Positions 13,101-22,500 of a stretch of 64,000 bases of DNA are shown here, one piece after another. Position numbers and translations under genes: made by a program. Under the pieces are notes generated by a model. It saw only the letters and a list, made by a program, of their open reading frames with translations, did not search any database and was not told the origin of the DNA. The DNA comes from Nymphaea colorata (taxonomy: Eukaryota > Streptophyta > Magnoliopsida > Nymphaeales > Nymphaeaceae): assembly GCF_008831285.2 (NCBI RefSeq), contig NC_045138.2:4431205-4495204 (forward strand), in the 5' to 3' direction. Each line of letters begins with the position of its first letter. The stretch's first letter is position 1.

Positions 13101-16100
13101 CACTTCCACTAGGAAAGGAAAAATAAAAATGCTTATCAGCATTCACATGCAGGTCGACACGCCCTTCTACAAATTACAGATCGTACTTGTCTTCTAGCAA
13201 ATCAGATAAGATGAACACGTGCAATGTCTCTAGAAATTAATGTTTGCAGATCATACCTTTGCATGCCAATCCAAAAGTCTGGTTGATGTAACTGTTAGGT
13301 TTCATGACTTTACTAATGTGTCTGTCCTTCATAAAATGCATCATTAATTTATTTCTAGAATTTTTTATCTTTGAATTACATAAATACAAAATTAACAATT
13401 GTTCAATCTCTACATAAATTAAGCAGAACAAGTTGACAAGCCATTTAATACCTTAGATTACAAAACCAAGACAAAGGTCTGAAAGATGCAACATCTCAGC
13501 TTTATGTCACATAGATGACGAGATTTTAATGTTTAATCTATCTTATCGGGCATGTTCCTAGTTCCTACATGTGGATCATATCAATGTGATGCAGCCAACT
13601 GGCTCCAAAAACATAGAAAAACCATTTGTCATCGTGTAAAGGAGGTTCATCATCATTAATTTTATGTAAGTTCATAAAGTAGCATGGCCAGGAATTATGA
13701 CATGATGACATTGTCCATGCGGAGATCATAGTAATTGGGTTGTTTTGCCCCAACATAAAGAATAAATACTAACCAATTTAATATATATAAGACCACATAT
13801 CTGATGAAGCTAGCTTGCAAATTCTCTTAAAAGGGAACTAAACACAAGAGATCACTATGATTATCATTAGAGCCGGATTCCAAACAACTGTATCATGTTG
13901 ATATGAATGTGCCCTGAAGTACAATGCAGATAGGCTTTACAGCAAGAAAAGAGTGTCCCTTTAACACTTGATGAAACACATAAAGTCCAGAATATAGATA
14001 ACAATCTGCCACAAGCTATCCCTTACCAGCTCCTCTGATGCCTACATCTCAGGTGAATTCTCAATAGAGTTTTCAAACGCCAACCATTAGAAGTACAGGA
14101 GAACTTCCTTCAGCCATCGTTTAAATTTCTGTTCAGTTCAATCCACTCACTAAAAGATCAACAGAGTCAAAAGGGGACAAGTTTCATGTGCACTCAACAA
14201 GCAGTTCTTCACAGGCTTCTCCTTAGCTCTGAATGAAGTAACCATTGTTTTGTTTGAGCTAATAGATCTAATTACAAGGCTATTATAAAAGACTAACTTA
14301 ATCTTGTAGCAATCAAGAACAACTGGCTAAGATTACAGGGACTAAGAAAATGTCACTTAGTAAACCACAAGACACCTGCACCAAATGCATCATGTTATCT
14401 CTCATCTCATGTTGGCTGCTTTCATCAAAACCTCAATTAGACAAGCCCCTTAAGTAACCTTTAGCACAATCAGGAACTTCACGAAGACATGAACTTGAAT
14501 AAAGCACCCATGAATGCTCCAGATTCTGGCCTTCTCTACATCTTGGGACGGCACATCCTTTAGAAAGGACACACCATACCTTAACGAGCCACAATTTGTA
14601 CTCAATATTTTAGGACATTTACCAGGTTATTCAGGTAGAGGGATTTTCAAATGATATACAAAATACAGATTTCAATAACTTAAGTAACACTCCTAGATAT
14701 TTATCCAAGGGAGACAAGAATATCAGCCCAACAAACTAAGGAAGTACGGACAAGACTCACTATTTCGGAAACTTACCACGGCAGCTAGCAACAATGGTTG
14801 GTAATGCAACAACAATTTTGAGGAAAGCATGAGATTTCTGCTCTTGGTAATACATTATGCTCCTCTTCTGTACAATCTCTATACGCATAATGAATCTTGG
14901 CACCTTACTGTTTCTATTAGCTTCTTTCATTCTTCCCTGTAGCAAGACAGCAGTTATATTAAACCACCCTGAATTAATCTAGAGGTAGAACTATAATAAA
15001 ATGCTATAGCAGAAAAACGGAAATTACTTCCAGGATCTGGTGAAACTTAGAGATGTCATCAGGGCCCATTCCATCGGGACAGCTTATGTAGAAATATGGC
15101 TCAAATCCATGAACATGACAACAAACACTGTGACCTGCGTCAAGCATAAGTAGATCACTAACACATTCGATTTGTATCAAAATAGAAAGGAAAAAATTAG
15201 GAGGTCGGATCCAACAAAAAATTCCTCCAGCTATACCTCAAGAGAAATGTCATAAACCACTTTGATAATAATATGGGCTAAAGCATACACCAGATTCTGG
15301 AAAATCAAGTACAAGAAACCATCTCTTCACAGAATTCAGCACATACAAATCCTTGTGTGGGTGTGTGTACACATATATACTGCCCTAGATGCTATCACCC
15401 AGATAATGTTTATGTGCATCGTCCTAAAAACTTAATGCAGGCATCTAAAAGAGGTATGGCAGCAGGACTGCTAAGAATCTTGTGCAACAGGGCCAGGCTT
15501 TTAAATGGCTGGGTAAAATGTAAAGACTTGGCACTTAGTTTTGATGTGGTGAAAATGCATGTTGCTAATACGAGATCTCACTCTAGCAACATTTCATTGG
15601 GTTAACTAAAGCTTTCTAACTATGTCACACAGGTACAGGATGCAGTGCAGACAAAGCAATTTTCAAACAAATTTAGGTGTGGGTACGGCAATGTGTGTGT
15701 GTGTGTGTGTATAGAGAGAGAGAGAGAGGAAAGTTGGTAAAAAGTAAAAGCCATACCACTTGGGTAAGAGACAAAAACAAACCTATTAAAAAAAAATTTT
15801 TTTTTTTTTGCAATCCAACCTTATGGATATGATCTTAAGAGTGATTTGATGAAAAATATATATTAAGTTAGTCATTTTCTTACTTAAATAATGTTTTTTT
15901 AATAGTAAAAAAACTAACGGCTCTTATAACATCAAAATTTTGATAGTATAAAAATCAATTATGTTTGCAAAAAATGGCTTGAATTAATGCATGATTTATA
16001 TTAAATTAGTGTTTATAAACACATTAGAAGGTTCACATCTTATTTAAAACACTTTTTAATAGGAATTTAAGAAGTCTGGTTTTTATCCCTTACCCAAGTG

Positions 16101-16106
16101 GTCTGG

Positions 16107-16148
<42 letters not shown>

Positions 16149-17976
16149 CTGTTAACTAAGATAAGACATATAACTAACTGTTTAATAGTCTTCTTTATCT
16201 ATATTTACATTTTAGTCACTATAAAGTATAAACATTTGTCCTAGGGCTAATTTAGTTAGGTTTGCATCTAAAATGGTCAGTTTTGGCCTAGTTCAGCTGA
16301 CCACAGCGGACATGCTACATCAGAGCTGCACCAGCACCCGAGTCGTGTCGACGTAGGTGCAGCAGATCTTTAGAAGCACCGATGTGATATAGCTTTGTAA
16401 CTGGAAAGAGACCCTATAATGAACAACCTCCGTTTCTCTAGAAGAATAAACCTCCACATTAGTTTCCTTCCCTTAATAATATATACGTTAGTAAGTACCA
16501 GTACAGGTCCGTGTAATCCTACTTTGCCAACTAAAAAAGGAGTTTAATATATGCACATGTGTTGCATACTTGTACACATAGACAGAATAAGTGTGTGTGT
16601 GTGCACTGTGACTTATGGTTATACAAACTTGATTACAATTTTGCCTTCAAAAGATTGCAAACACGGAAATATACATGCATATGTTTCTACAGATAGATCT
16701 GTAACACGTGGTCCAATGCCCTTCATTGATACAACTCAGGCCTTCAAAAGAGAAATCAGCATTCAGTCATATTTTGCAGTAGTTGTTTCCTATTATGCAT
16801 GCATATACATGGGCACACATTCTTCGCTTCAACGAGTGTTTGTTTTTGCACTAAAGAAGGGAAAAAACTGCTATCACATGCACTTATCTTCTAAAATTTG
16901 CAATTATCTTACTGCTGTAACAATGCATGGAAAGAATAAATTAGTCACCCGATTCAAATCACAGAAAGTTGGCTTTGTTTAGTTACTAATAATTTTGAGA
17001 AAAATAAACAGAATACCTAACAACTGACGAAGTTTTCCATAAATAAACAAATACGCAAAATTCCAGCTCCCGATTGCAATAAACACGATTGCAAGCAGTT
17101 GCCATCTTGTTGTTCTGGAAAATCGACATTGAAATGGAGGAGGTTCAGCTTCCATGACAACTAAAAGGAGAAGTAAGTAAACAAGATAGACAATCTAAAT
17201 TAGTGCACGCTATGCTTCAAAATTTGCCTGTTTTAGTAAATGATTCGAAAAATAACCTCAGTCAGATCAACAAACAAAAAAAAAGCATCAAACGACACAA
17301 ACGCAGCTTCATGTCCCTTACTACAAACAATGACATCATTTAGAAGAGGTCAACTGAAACAAACAAATAGATACTACAGCAACAAAACCATGAACTAAAG
17401 TAACTTGAACTAAAACTCGTACCAATTGGAAGCAAATAATAAATCAAATGAAAGGAAACCCAACCTTCTCTCGTGACCCCAAAAATCCGAAGCACGGCAG
17501 CCGGGCCAACAGAATTCGGCAGAAGCTCCTTGTCATTCTCCCCAATGATGTAATCAATCTCCAGCTGCTGAAACACTGGAACGCAAAGCCCCAAGCCAAA
17601 GAAACAACAAATTAAGATCACATACACCTCAAATGGCTAATCCTTTAAATCCTCTTGCCAGAAAACGAAGCGAAAAGGTACCAAACATACCGATGCTCTT
17701 GTTGGTGGAGAGGAAGTCAGGGTCGAGAGGAGGGCGGTTCCACTTGGCAAGGCGAGCAGCAAGACCCTCGACGCCGGATTCCTGAAGCTCCTCGTCCCGG
17801 ATTAGGGTTTCCTCGAGGAACACGTCCTCGTCAGCCATTTCCTCGTCCTCCGTCACCGGTGGAGGGGGCGCCCCTCCCCCCACTCCCATCCCTCCCCCTC
17901 TGGGATCGAAGGGCTTCTTCGATGTAGGGTTCTGAGGTGCCCCCGAGAACGTCGGCCGTTTCTTGTTCTTCTCCAT
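4145..17976 (-). CDS. POLD1: DNA polymerase delta catalytic subunit, 5' half (exons 1-11)
   Basis: Catalytic subunit of the replicative polymerase delta, which synthesises the lagging strand and proofreads with a 3'-5' exonuclease in the nucleus. Coding exons read on the minus strand: 17691-17976, 17465-17575, 15028-15134, 14777-14936, 12386-12581, 12147-12282, 11701-11838, 11377-11454, 11104-11195, 4305-4371, 4145-4216. All have GT/AG borders and join in phase to 1,443 nt (481 aa). The ATG at 17974-17976 opens a charged, low-complexity N terminus. Family blocks follow: the FQQLEID block in exon 2, [13 protein letters not shown] in exon 4, Exo I Asp-Ile-Glu at residues 312-314, and Exo II with Asn393 and Asp398. 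The 3' half (Exo III, polymerase palm, zinc-binding C terminus) is outside the window. Intron 9 is 6.7 kb because of a Copia insertion. Identity is assigned from remembered family sequence; exon borders are manual. Confidence 0.93.
5960..6110. repeat. GGGTGCGGGTGC-family MITE-like repeat (copy 1, partial)
   Basis: An AT/TAA-rich core (TATATAATATATATTATAA, then repeated TAA triplets) is followed by CCGCACCTAAATTTTTTGAGATG, GCACCCGCACCC and GTGACATAGG. The same order of blocks occurs at 22257-22500 and, more diverged, at 31842-32097. The left arm is not clear in this copy. It lies in POLD1 intron 9. Confidence 0.5.
6440..6513. repeat. Two-copy 37-bp tandem duplication
   Basis: The unit TAGAGGTTGAATAGAGTT plus CATCAGCATGCATTG appears twice with a 37-bp period and one visible C/T difference. 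It lies in POLD1 intron 9, upstream of the Copia element. Confidence 0.7.
6714..6718. repeat. Target-site duplication AAAAC, left
   Basis: The five bases AAAAC directly precede the left LTR and recur directly after the right LTR (10983-10987). This is the expected footprint of Ty1/Copia integration and shows that both element ends are intact. Confidence 0.9.
6719..6967 (+). repeat. Left LTR of the Copia element
   Basis: 249 bp starting TGTTGATAG and ending TTTCTACA. It contains CCCGACCCG-rich sequence near the start, an (AG)n tract and pyrimidine runs near the end. By eye it matches the right LTR at every base. A related solo LTR lies at 21929-22146. Confidence 0.95.
6968..6980 (+). promoter_or_regulatory. 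Primer-binding site, initiator tRNA-Met
   Basis: TGGTATCAGAGCC begins at the first base after the left LTR. It is the usual plant Copia primer site, complementary to the 3' end of initiator methionine tRNA, where minus-strand DNA synthesis starts. Confidence 0.93.
6981..7451 (+). other. GC-rich 5' leader of the Copia element with 34-35-bp repeats
   Basis: Untranslated leader between the primer site and gag. It is strikingly C+G-rich compared with the AT-rich surroundings and repeats CCGCCCAGCGCCG. A clear tandem part starts at about 7291, 7325 and 7360 (TGCCTGGTCTGTT followed by CCGCCCAGCGCC). The polyprotein frame is open through most of the leader but has no in-frame ATG there and meets a TGA at 7410-7412. 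Confidence 0.7.
7452..10739 (+). CDS. Copia gag-pol polyprotein with in-frame deletion in reverse transcriptase
   Basis: 1,095 aa from the ATG at 7452, the first in frame after the TGA at 7410-7412. Order: Gag; CX2CX4HX4C zinc knuckle at residues 256-269; protease Asp-Ser-Gly at 352; integrase HHCC zinc domain from about 489; integrase catalytic Asp548, Asp611, Glu647 (35-residue spacing); reverse transcriptase Tyr-Val-Asp-Asp at 772-775; RNase H acidic residues near 938, 979 and 1015. Plant Copia polyproteins are usually around 1,300-1,450 aa. Here the text jumps at about residues 744-755 from the integrase C-terminal [10 protein letters not shown] block straight to the GYKQ-NGDHTLF block of RT. 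Roughly 300 residues (RT fingers and the first catalytic Asp region) are missing, yet the frame is kept. The stop codon lies inside the right LTR. Confidence 0.93.
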   Translation: MAASSSSTVNTNPTEIGAFRTENVPMQVITLRLTKDNYFSWSPAMTMGIAGRGRMAYIDGSNPEPARTSDVWHTWFLEDNQVKTWIVNSVSADIQPLILRKKTARDMWVVLEQMYGQKKTAIRTYQVMKTVYGIRQGTSSVAEYYGALKAKWEELDYHSDIPWHCPHDQALYVAHEWENRVFLFLAGLNDEFEGVRSQILNSGEVSSIEDVYSCVEAEEQRRLVTKEGKRELVPYNERSALVSRGPGGPSRSLRRCTHCKKTGHTVDYCWDLHPEKKGNRGRSLTGRTSVSEVQASSGEKVSISADQLRELRAYLGRLEVNKTETSEGTTANHALAAIGNQGNSSVGEWIVDSGATHHMTGNPKLFHEYKLSSGRERVSLADGSSTCVAGEGTLSLLDKFHVQGALHVPQFPLNLLSVSRLTKELNCELIFSADRCVLQDLVTGKRIGIGLASDGLYRLPIRVATALLTAIRKTDKRREDCLQSFMYWHERFGHLPFGILKHLFPDLCSSFDVSSISCDVCQFAKHVRASYPLSSSCANEAFSLIHSDVWGPSGIHTRQGFQYFITFIDDFSRATFIYLLKDRSEVPRIIETFILLVHTQYGANVKTFRSDNAREYMCRPVEEFLRQRGIVHETSCSYTPPQNGVAERKNRQLLNVTRALLFQRNLPKHYWGDAVLTSAYLINRMPSRVLNGRTPHSLLPGSRPPFPLPPRVFGCVCFLHDHSPNVKKLDPRSIKGVFVGYSPTQKGYKQGNGDHTLFVKKKESKVTLLLVYVDDMIVTGDDEEEIIKLKGLLATEFDLKDLGKLRYFLGMEVARSSTGLVLNQRKYTLDLLEETGKLGCRPTPTPFDTGHKLSLRDGEPLCEEDKGRYQRLVGKLIYLTLTRPVITFVVNVLSQFMHAPTDAHLKAVDRVLCYLKKNPGKGLLYVKQETVEIEGYSDADWAGCGDTRRSTTGYCVYLGGNLVVWRSKRQDVCSRSSAEAEYRAVAMGVSELLWLKILLTDIGIEIEGPMKMYCDNKSAINLANNPVLHDRTKHVEIDRHFIRERIDAKELILPYMKSEDQTADVLTKALPSASFERNVSKLGMFDMYAQLEGEC
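10725..10733 (+). promoter_or_regulatory. Polypurine tract
   Basis: GAGGGGGAG directly before the right LTR, the expected primer for plus-strand DNA synthesis. It also codes for the last residues of the polyprotein. Confidence 0.88.
10734..10982 (+). repeat. Right LTR of the Copia element
   Basis: 249 bp, matching the left LTR at all positions I compared. Its first six bases (TGTTGA) finish the polyprotein frame with a TGA stop at 10737-10739. Confidence 0.95.
10983..10987. repeat. Target-site duplication AAAAC, right
   Basis: AAAAC directly follows the right LTR and matches 6714-6718. Confidence 0.9.
15754..16107. repeat. MITE-like element with ACCACTTGGGTAAGAGAC inverted ends (copy 1)
   Basis: The left end ACCACTTGGGTAAGAGAC and the right end CTTACCCAAGTGGTCTGG are inverted repeats about 350 bp apart, with no coding sequence between. 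The interior contains AACGGCTCTTATAAC and TAATGCATGATTTATATT. Related copies lie at about 36186-36515 and 60089-60420. It is in POLD1 intron 2, and an (AT)n tract starts right after its right end. Confidence 0.7.
16108..16147. repeat. (AT)n microsatellite
   Basis: About 40 bp of uninterrupted AT dinucleotides abutting the right end of the MITE-like element, in POLD1 intron 2. Confidence 0.9.
16979..17155 (-). CDS. Possible 58-aa hydrophobic small protein nested in POLD1 intron 2
   Basis: An ATG-initiated 58-residue frame on the same strand as POLD1, within its second intron. The first 17 or so residues are polar with several Arg and Pro, followed by a strongly hydrophobic stretch (about residues 19-38, [10 protein letters not shown] then [10 protein letters not shown]) that would suit one membrane segment, then GKLRQLL. 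Right after Leu46 the DNA reads G|GTATTC, a plausible splice donor, so this could instead be an exon end of a longer transcript. I do not recognise the protein. It is not needed to keep POLD1 in phase. Chance is a real alternative at this length. Confidence 0.22.
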   Translation of the reverse strand: MEAEPPPFQCRFSRTTRWQLLAIVFIAIGSWNFAYLFIYGKLRQLLGILFIFLKIISN

Positions 17977-18055
17977 CGTTCCTCCTCCCTTTCTTCCTTC
18001 TTCGCCTTGGTTGGTTCCCCACTCCAACTGGTACTGGTACAGGGAGAGGGAGAGA

Positions 18056-18067
18056 TTTCCCGCCAAA
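18056..18067 (-). promoter_or_regulatory. E2F-type site in the POLD1 promoter
   Basis: The minus strand reads TTTGGCGGGAAA, the classical E2F/DP binding sequence. It lies 80 bp upstream of the start codon, between the TATA box and the ATG. Replication genes of plants and animals are commonly driven by E2F at the G1/S transition. Seen: the sequence and its position. Inferred: S-phase control. Confidence 0.7.
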
Positions 18068-18076
18068 TATCGCCGT

Positions 18077-18082
18077 TTTATA
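18077..18082 (-). promoter_or_regulatory. Candidate POLD1 TATA box
   Basis: TATAAA on the minus strand, in CTATAAAACGG, about 100 bp upstream of the start codon. Transcription would begin near 18,045-18,050, giving a leader of about 70 nt. Confidence 0.55.
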
Positions 18083-18182
18083 GCGTGGCCTTTGCGGACA
18101 AGGGCTCTTTTCGATGCGTTTCGGCGGGGTGATGACCTCATGGGTGGCAACGGGTCGGGCCACGTCTTCCCCGAATATAGAC

Positions 18183-21100
18183 CCGAACCCACCCGACGGA
18201 CTCGATCGTGAACCCGTCCTGGATCCGACCGGTTTGTAAGCGGGCCTACCTTAGACCCTGCTCTTTCGGCCTGACTAAATGCCCCGTCTAATCCAGACTT
18301 GACCCGTTTGACTCATACCCGAACCGGTCATTCACTAAAGCTCAAGCACAATACTTACATGAGAATCGGTGGACCCGGACTTGAATCCATAATTCAGAAG
18401 GAACCCAAGACTGATACGGGTTTTGAGTCAACAATTATATCAATCCAATCTCAAATAAGGTTGGACATTGGGCCTGGCAGCCGCCGGTACCGGTACTTAG
18501 CCCAACTCTACGTGGGCTTGAAAAAAAGGGACCTGAGCCGGCCGATAATTTATCGGGCCAGCCTGCTCGGGCTCGGATTTTTCAAGTCGGGCTGGGCCCA
18601 GAACCTATTTTTGGATGTCAAGCCAACTTGGGCCCGATTGGTTATCGAGTCGGCCCGATGGCCAGGCTTAATCTGAAAGTTTCCAGCCGCCTGGTGCCGG
18701 TAGGGTACATGGACATCCGACAGCTACCCAACTCCATGATTGGCTTGTAGGAGAAATATTCGAATTCTAGAGAAGATGGAGAAAGCAAATGGCTCATTGC
18801 ACACTCCTAGTTGAGGCAAGGGTGTGGGTCTGACCCATTGGATCGAACTTATTTTCATTGGACTTAATCGGGTTTAGATTGAAATTTGTATCTGATCTTT
18901 TGGATTAAAGATTACAGAATGGTGTATCATAATTGAGCAAATAAATTACCACCCAACTTTTAAAGTTGAAGAACATGCACTCAAACTTTGACACGTTTTC
19001 TCAACTCATATGGTAGCACCAAATTGCAGTTTTCCTGTATGATTTGTCATTCATGGACGACATCAAACCCCATTTCGTTGGGGTTTGACGAACTTGGTCT
19101 ATCGATCTTGGGTTTCTCGTCTAGCGGATCTCAACTCGTCTACTTAGCAATTCTTGTTGTAACTTTTCATATATTTTAAACTGATCGCAATCATTATAGC
19201 TAGTTCTCATTATAAATTTTGAAGAGGTTGTTTGGTGCTAGTAACAATTTGTTTTCGTCAAGTGAAAGTGTCCCAAAATTGAGGTAGATTCATGGAACCT
19301 TATAACATAGTGTTTCATGAATCTATCGACCTGGCCAAGGATTTGAAGAAACGACGGGGATGCATGCCTCTGGCCAATTTTGAAACAAAATCAGTGGACA
19401 AAAACAACCTGTTATGGATGCCAAACGGCACTTAAAGGTTTCAAACGGTCTTCAACACAAGACAAAACTTTGAAAAATATGGTGTTACAAAAACAAAATG
19501 TATGAGCCAATCTGCACAGACTTTAAAGAACATTATGGTGAATTAACTTGGGTCAGATTTGCCTATTCAAAATCAAAACATGCACAAAGCATGGAAAGAA
19601 GTAGGGGTGGGCATTGGGCCGGGGCGGTCCATTTAAAAATATTTTTTTATCATAAAATAATGTTTTTAAATATAAAATATATTTATTAATAATAAATATA
19701 TATTATTAAAAAATATATAATATATATATATATTTTATACTTAAACCCGGCCCAAAAAGAAGGCAACTTGGCTTTTGTCTCTTGTTTGGCTTGTAAATAG
19801 CTAGTGGTCGAAAGCAATCATGAGATGGAGCTATGATCTGAATTTGTTCTTATTTATGATAAATATTTAAATTATCACATTAGCACAAAGAGGACGTGAC
19901 TTTTTTTTTTCAAATGGCTATTGGCTTGTTTTTTGATAACTATGTTTCTATGTTGTGAACGAGTCAGACCTCATATAGCACAAACGATTTTGTCAAAAAG
20001 AATCATAATTATGGATATCATTTGTTCAGAAACTTATTAAGATCCAAGTCATGTTTTTCATATGTATATTTAGGACTTCAGCATAATAAGTTTATAACCT
20101 GTAGGGGTTTATTATAGCTGGTCAGGCTATTAGCTAGATGAGAGTCCGTCCCTTATTCAATTATTGTGGGCGCTAAGTTTCTATGATGCAAATTAGGATG
20201 AAGAAATACGCAAGTTCACTTGCAACATAGGTACATCCCGGAGACATCCAAGCAAGCATGGATCTTGAAGGTGGAGGAAAGGGAGGTACTTTGGCTATCA
20301 CTGGGTTTGTTACGCTGGAAATTAAAATGTGAATTAGAAAGACCAGGAAATATATTTATAGAAATATATTTTCAATTCCAGATTTCCAGGCCATCAAACC
20401 GGCCCCTTAGTGTCTTATATTTTGTTTTCTATTGTTTTTGTTTGTTAGGTTGTTTGATTGATTTCAGAACAGAGTGAAGCAGGGTTCACAGAGCTCCGGA
20501 TTCTCTCTCTCTCTCTCTCTCCCTCTTCCTCTCTCTCTTGTACTTTTTCTTCAGATTTTGATGATGTGTTATGGCCTTCTTGTGACTTTCGGGATTTCAG
20601 TAAAAATGAATGAATAAAGCATAAATTTTGCTCGTTTTAGATCGGTCTATTGTCTGCCACCATTTGATTTTTGTTCGAATGAAGTGGTCCTGCAATGTTG
20701 TTGATGATTTTTCCATATATTTGAGGATGCTTCTTAAGGGCTTCTGTTATATTGGGGTTTCAGGATGGATGGAACTCTATGTCACAAAGGTATCAGTACG
20801 ATAAGGGTACGGATACGCGGACACGACAATTTTCAAAATTTTAGGATACGCGGACATGGTGAATTTTTTATTCTAAAAAATTAAAAAAGATAATAAAATA
20901 AAAAAACATTAAATTAATAATCCACTCTTACAATCTCATAAGTCATAAGAAAGAAAGTCTCAGATTCTCAAACAAAACATTGTTCATCACCAATCTCATA
21001 AGTCATAAAAGAAAGTCTCAAACAAAAAAAAAATGTCGGGTTAATAAAATGGTTTGGTCATACCCAATCCAAAACGTATCTTGGCGTCTCCAAGTGTCGG

Positions 21101-21923
21101 TATCCAGGTGTCGGAGTGTCACACCGGTACGTGGTCTCATGCAGTTTTTGTTTACGTGGAATACCATTGCACTAATAATTACGTTTGAAATTAATTTTGA
21201 TTAATGTCTCTTCTGGGACTAAGGTTAGACAACCTATTCATCAAAATAAGAGGAATAATTCAAGTAAGTTTCTTAAAATGACAATTTGATAACGAATATC
21301 CAATATTAATTGGATAAATATTGTGTTTCTTCCACCCTTGTGTGTAAGACCAGAAACTGGATGGAAAATTGACGAATTGTAGTTCTTTTAATCTATCAAC
21401 TGTAATGATCTCTTGGCCTTCTGCTACTACATTTGACGAGTGTATTAATATATTTTGCATCTGAAAACAATACATAAATTCTTTTTTGACTATTGAATGA
21501 CCTGATTTCTAGTTTCCCATGGAAAGGAATGTTCTGTAGTATTTTCTTTTGTATTTATTAATTTCATTGCCCATGTTTTTTTTTTTTTTTCTGCTCGATT
21601 GCTTGCACTCTCTTCCATATTCCATCTAGTTCCTGCTCCACCATTCTAGAAAAAAAATGCAAGACACTTTGAAATCTTTAGAGCCTTTCAATCATGATAC
21701 AGTCCATCTGGGATTCAGGATACTTCTCCATCATTTCTGGGGCACTACTTTAAGTAAAGTTTTAGCTTCCTTTGATAATGCCTGTTCTGAATCATTAGAT
21801 TCTCTTACCAATTGTCTCAGTATAAAGCGGACATATATGTGCCTGGCGCCTTGGATCTGTTTGGGTTCAGCTGCAACCCATTTTTGTCAGATTGTTTGTT
21901 GAAATGGTTGAATAGTGTGGTTT
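18183..21923. other. Intergenic, repeat-rich
   Basis: No gene I can support. 18,200-18,720 is dense in CCCGAACC, GGGCCGG and TCGGGCTCGG words typical of a dispersed plant repeat. 19,605-19,755 has inverted GGGCCGGG / CCCGGCCC ends around an AT-rich core. 20,775-21,125 is a repeat whose ends carry GTATCAGTACG / CCGGTACGTG and GTACGGATACGCGGACAC. A CT-rich tract lies at about 20,500-20,540. ORFs here are short and unrecognised. Confidence 0.5.
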
Positions 21924-22151
21924 TGATGTGTTGATGGATCTTGATGTATGGGTTCGGGTCTGGACCTGATCCAGTATGTCCTGAGTTACCCTAATCTTGT
22001 GGTTAATGAAGTTTTCTAAGAGAGAGAGAGTTTGGAGGCTAGTGGGCACCAGACCTCATCACCTGTGGTTTTTTCCCTTTAGTTGAGGGTTTTCCACGTT
22101 ACATTTCTGTTCGATCTTTGTTTCTTGTGCGTCTATTATTTCTACATGATG
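21924..22151 (+). mobile_element. Solo Copia LTR with TGATG target duplication
   Basis: A 218-bp LTR (21929-22146) starts TGTTGATGGATC and ends TTTCTACA. It is clearly related to the 249-bp LTRs of the element at 6719-10982: shared GGGTTCGGGTC, AGAGAGAGAGAGT, GCTAGTGGGCACCA and GAGGGTTTTCCACGTTACAT. The five bases before it (21924-21928) and after it (22147-22151) are both TGATG. This is the product of recombination between the two LTRs of a former full copy. Confidence 0.92.
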
Positions 22152-22256
22152 TTTTAGACATTTGCAATGAGCATGTACTTCAATTCATTTAGAAGGTAAT
22201 TTTCTGTACTTAGCTCCATTGGGGACTTCTTTTTGGAAAATTGGGTGAGAATTAAG

Positions 22257-22500
22257 GAAGTAGGAGGCACCACTCGAGTCGCATCGAGTCGGGTGCGCAC
22301 CAGACATGGTTACGGCTCCGACTCACACTCAGGCCCAGTTAGAATGTCGTATTACAAAATTACTTATATAATATATATAATAAATTAATAATAATAATAA
22401 TAATAAAATACCATTAGCGCACCATTGCACCTAATTTTTTTGGAATGTGCTGCTCCGACATGTGCATTCGCACCCGCACCCGGCACTCAGGTGACATAGC
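22257..22500. repeat. GGGTGCGGGTGC-family MITE-like repeat (copy 2)
   Basis: Left arm GTCGGGTGCGCACCAG, an AT and (TAA)n core, then CACCATTGCACCTAATTTTTTTGGAATG and CGCACCCGCACCCGGCAC before GTGACATAGC. It has the same architecture and block order as the copies at 5960-6110 and 31842-32097. Confidence 0.6.

Noticed and set aside
17629-18211. Plus- and minus-strand alternative frames over POLD1 exon 1
   Set aside because: They are shadows in a GC-rich exon. The frame from the ATG at 17976 is the one that joins in phase to the conserved exon 2.
20258-20480. Short frames starting MDLEGGGKGGTLAITG and an overlapping 85-aa frame
   Set aside because: The first stops after 24 codons. The second looks like chance frame in low-complexity flank. 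No homology evidence by eye.
21657-21902. 81-aa ATG frame upstream of the solo LTR
   Set aside because: No recognisable motif, no promoter or splice context, located between repeats. It could be a fragment of something but is not annotatable.
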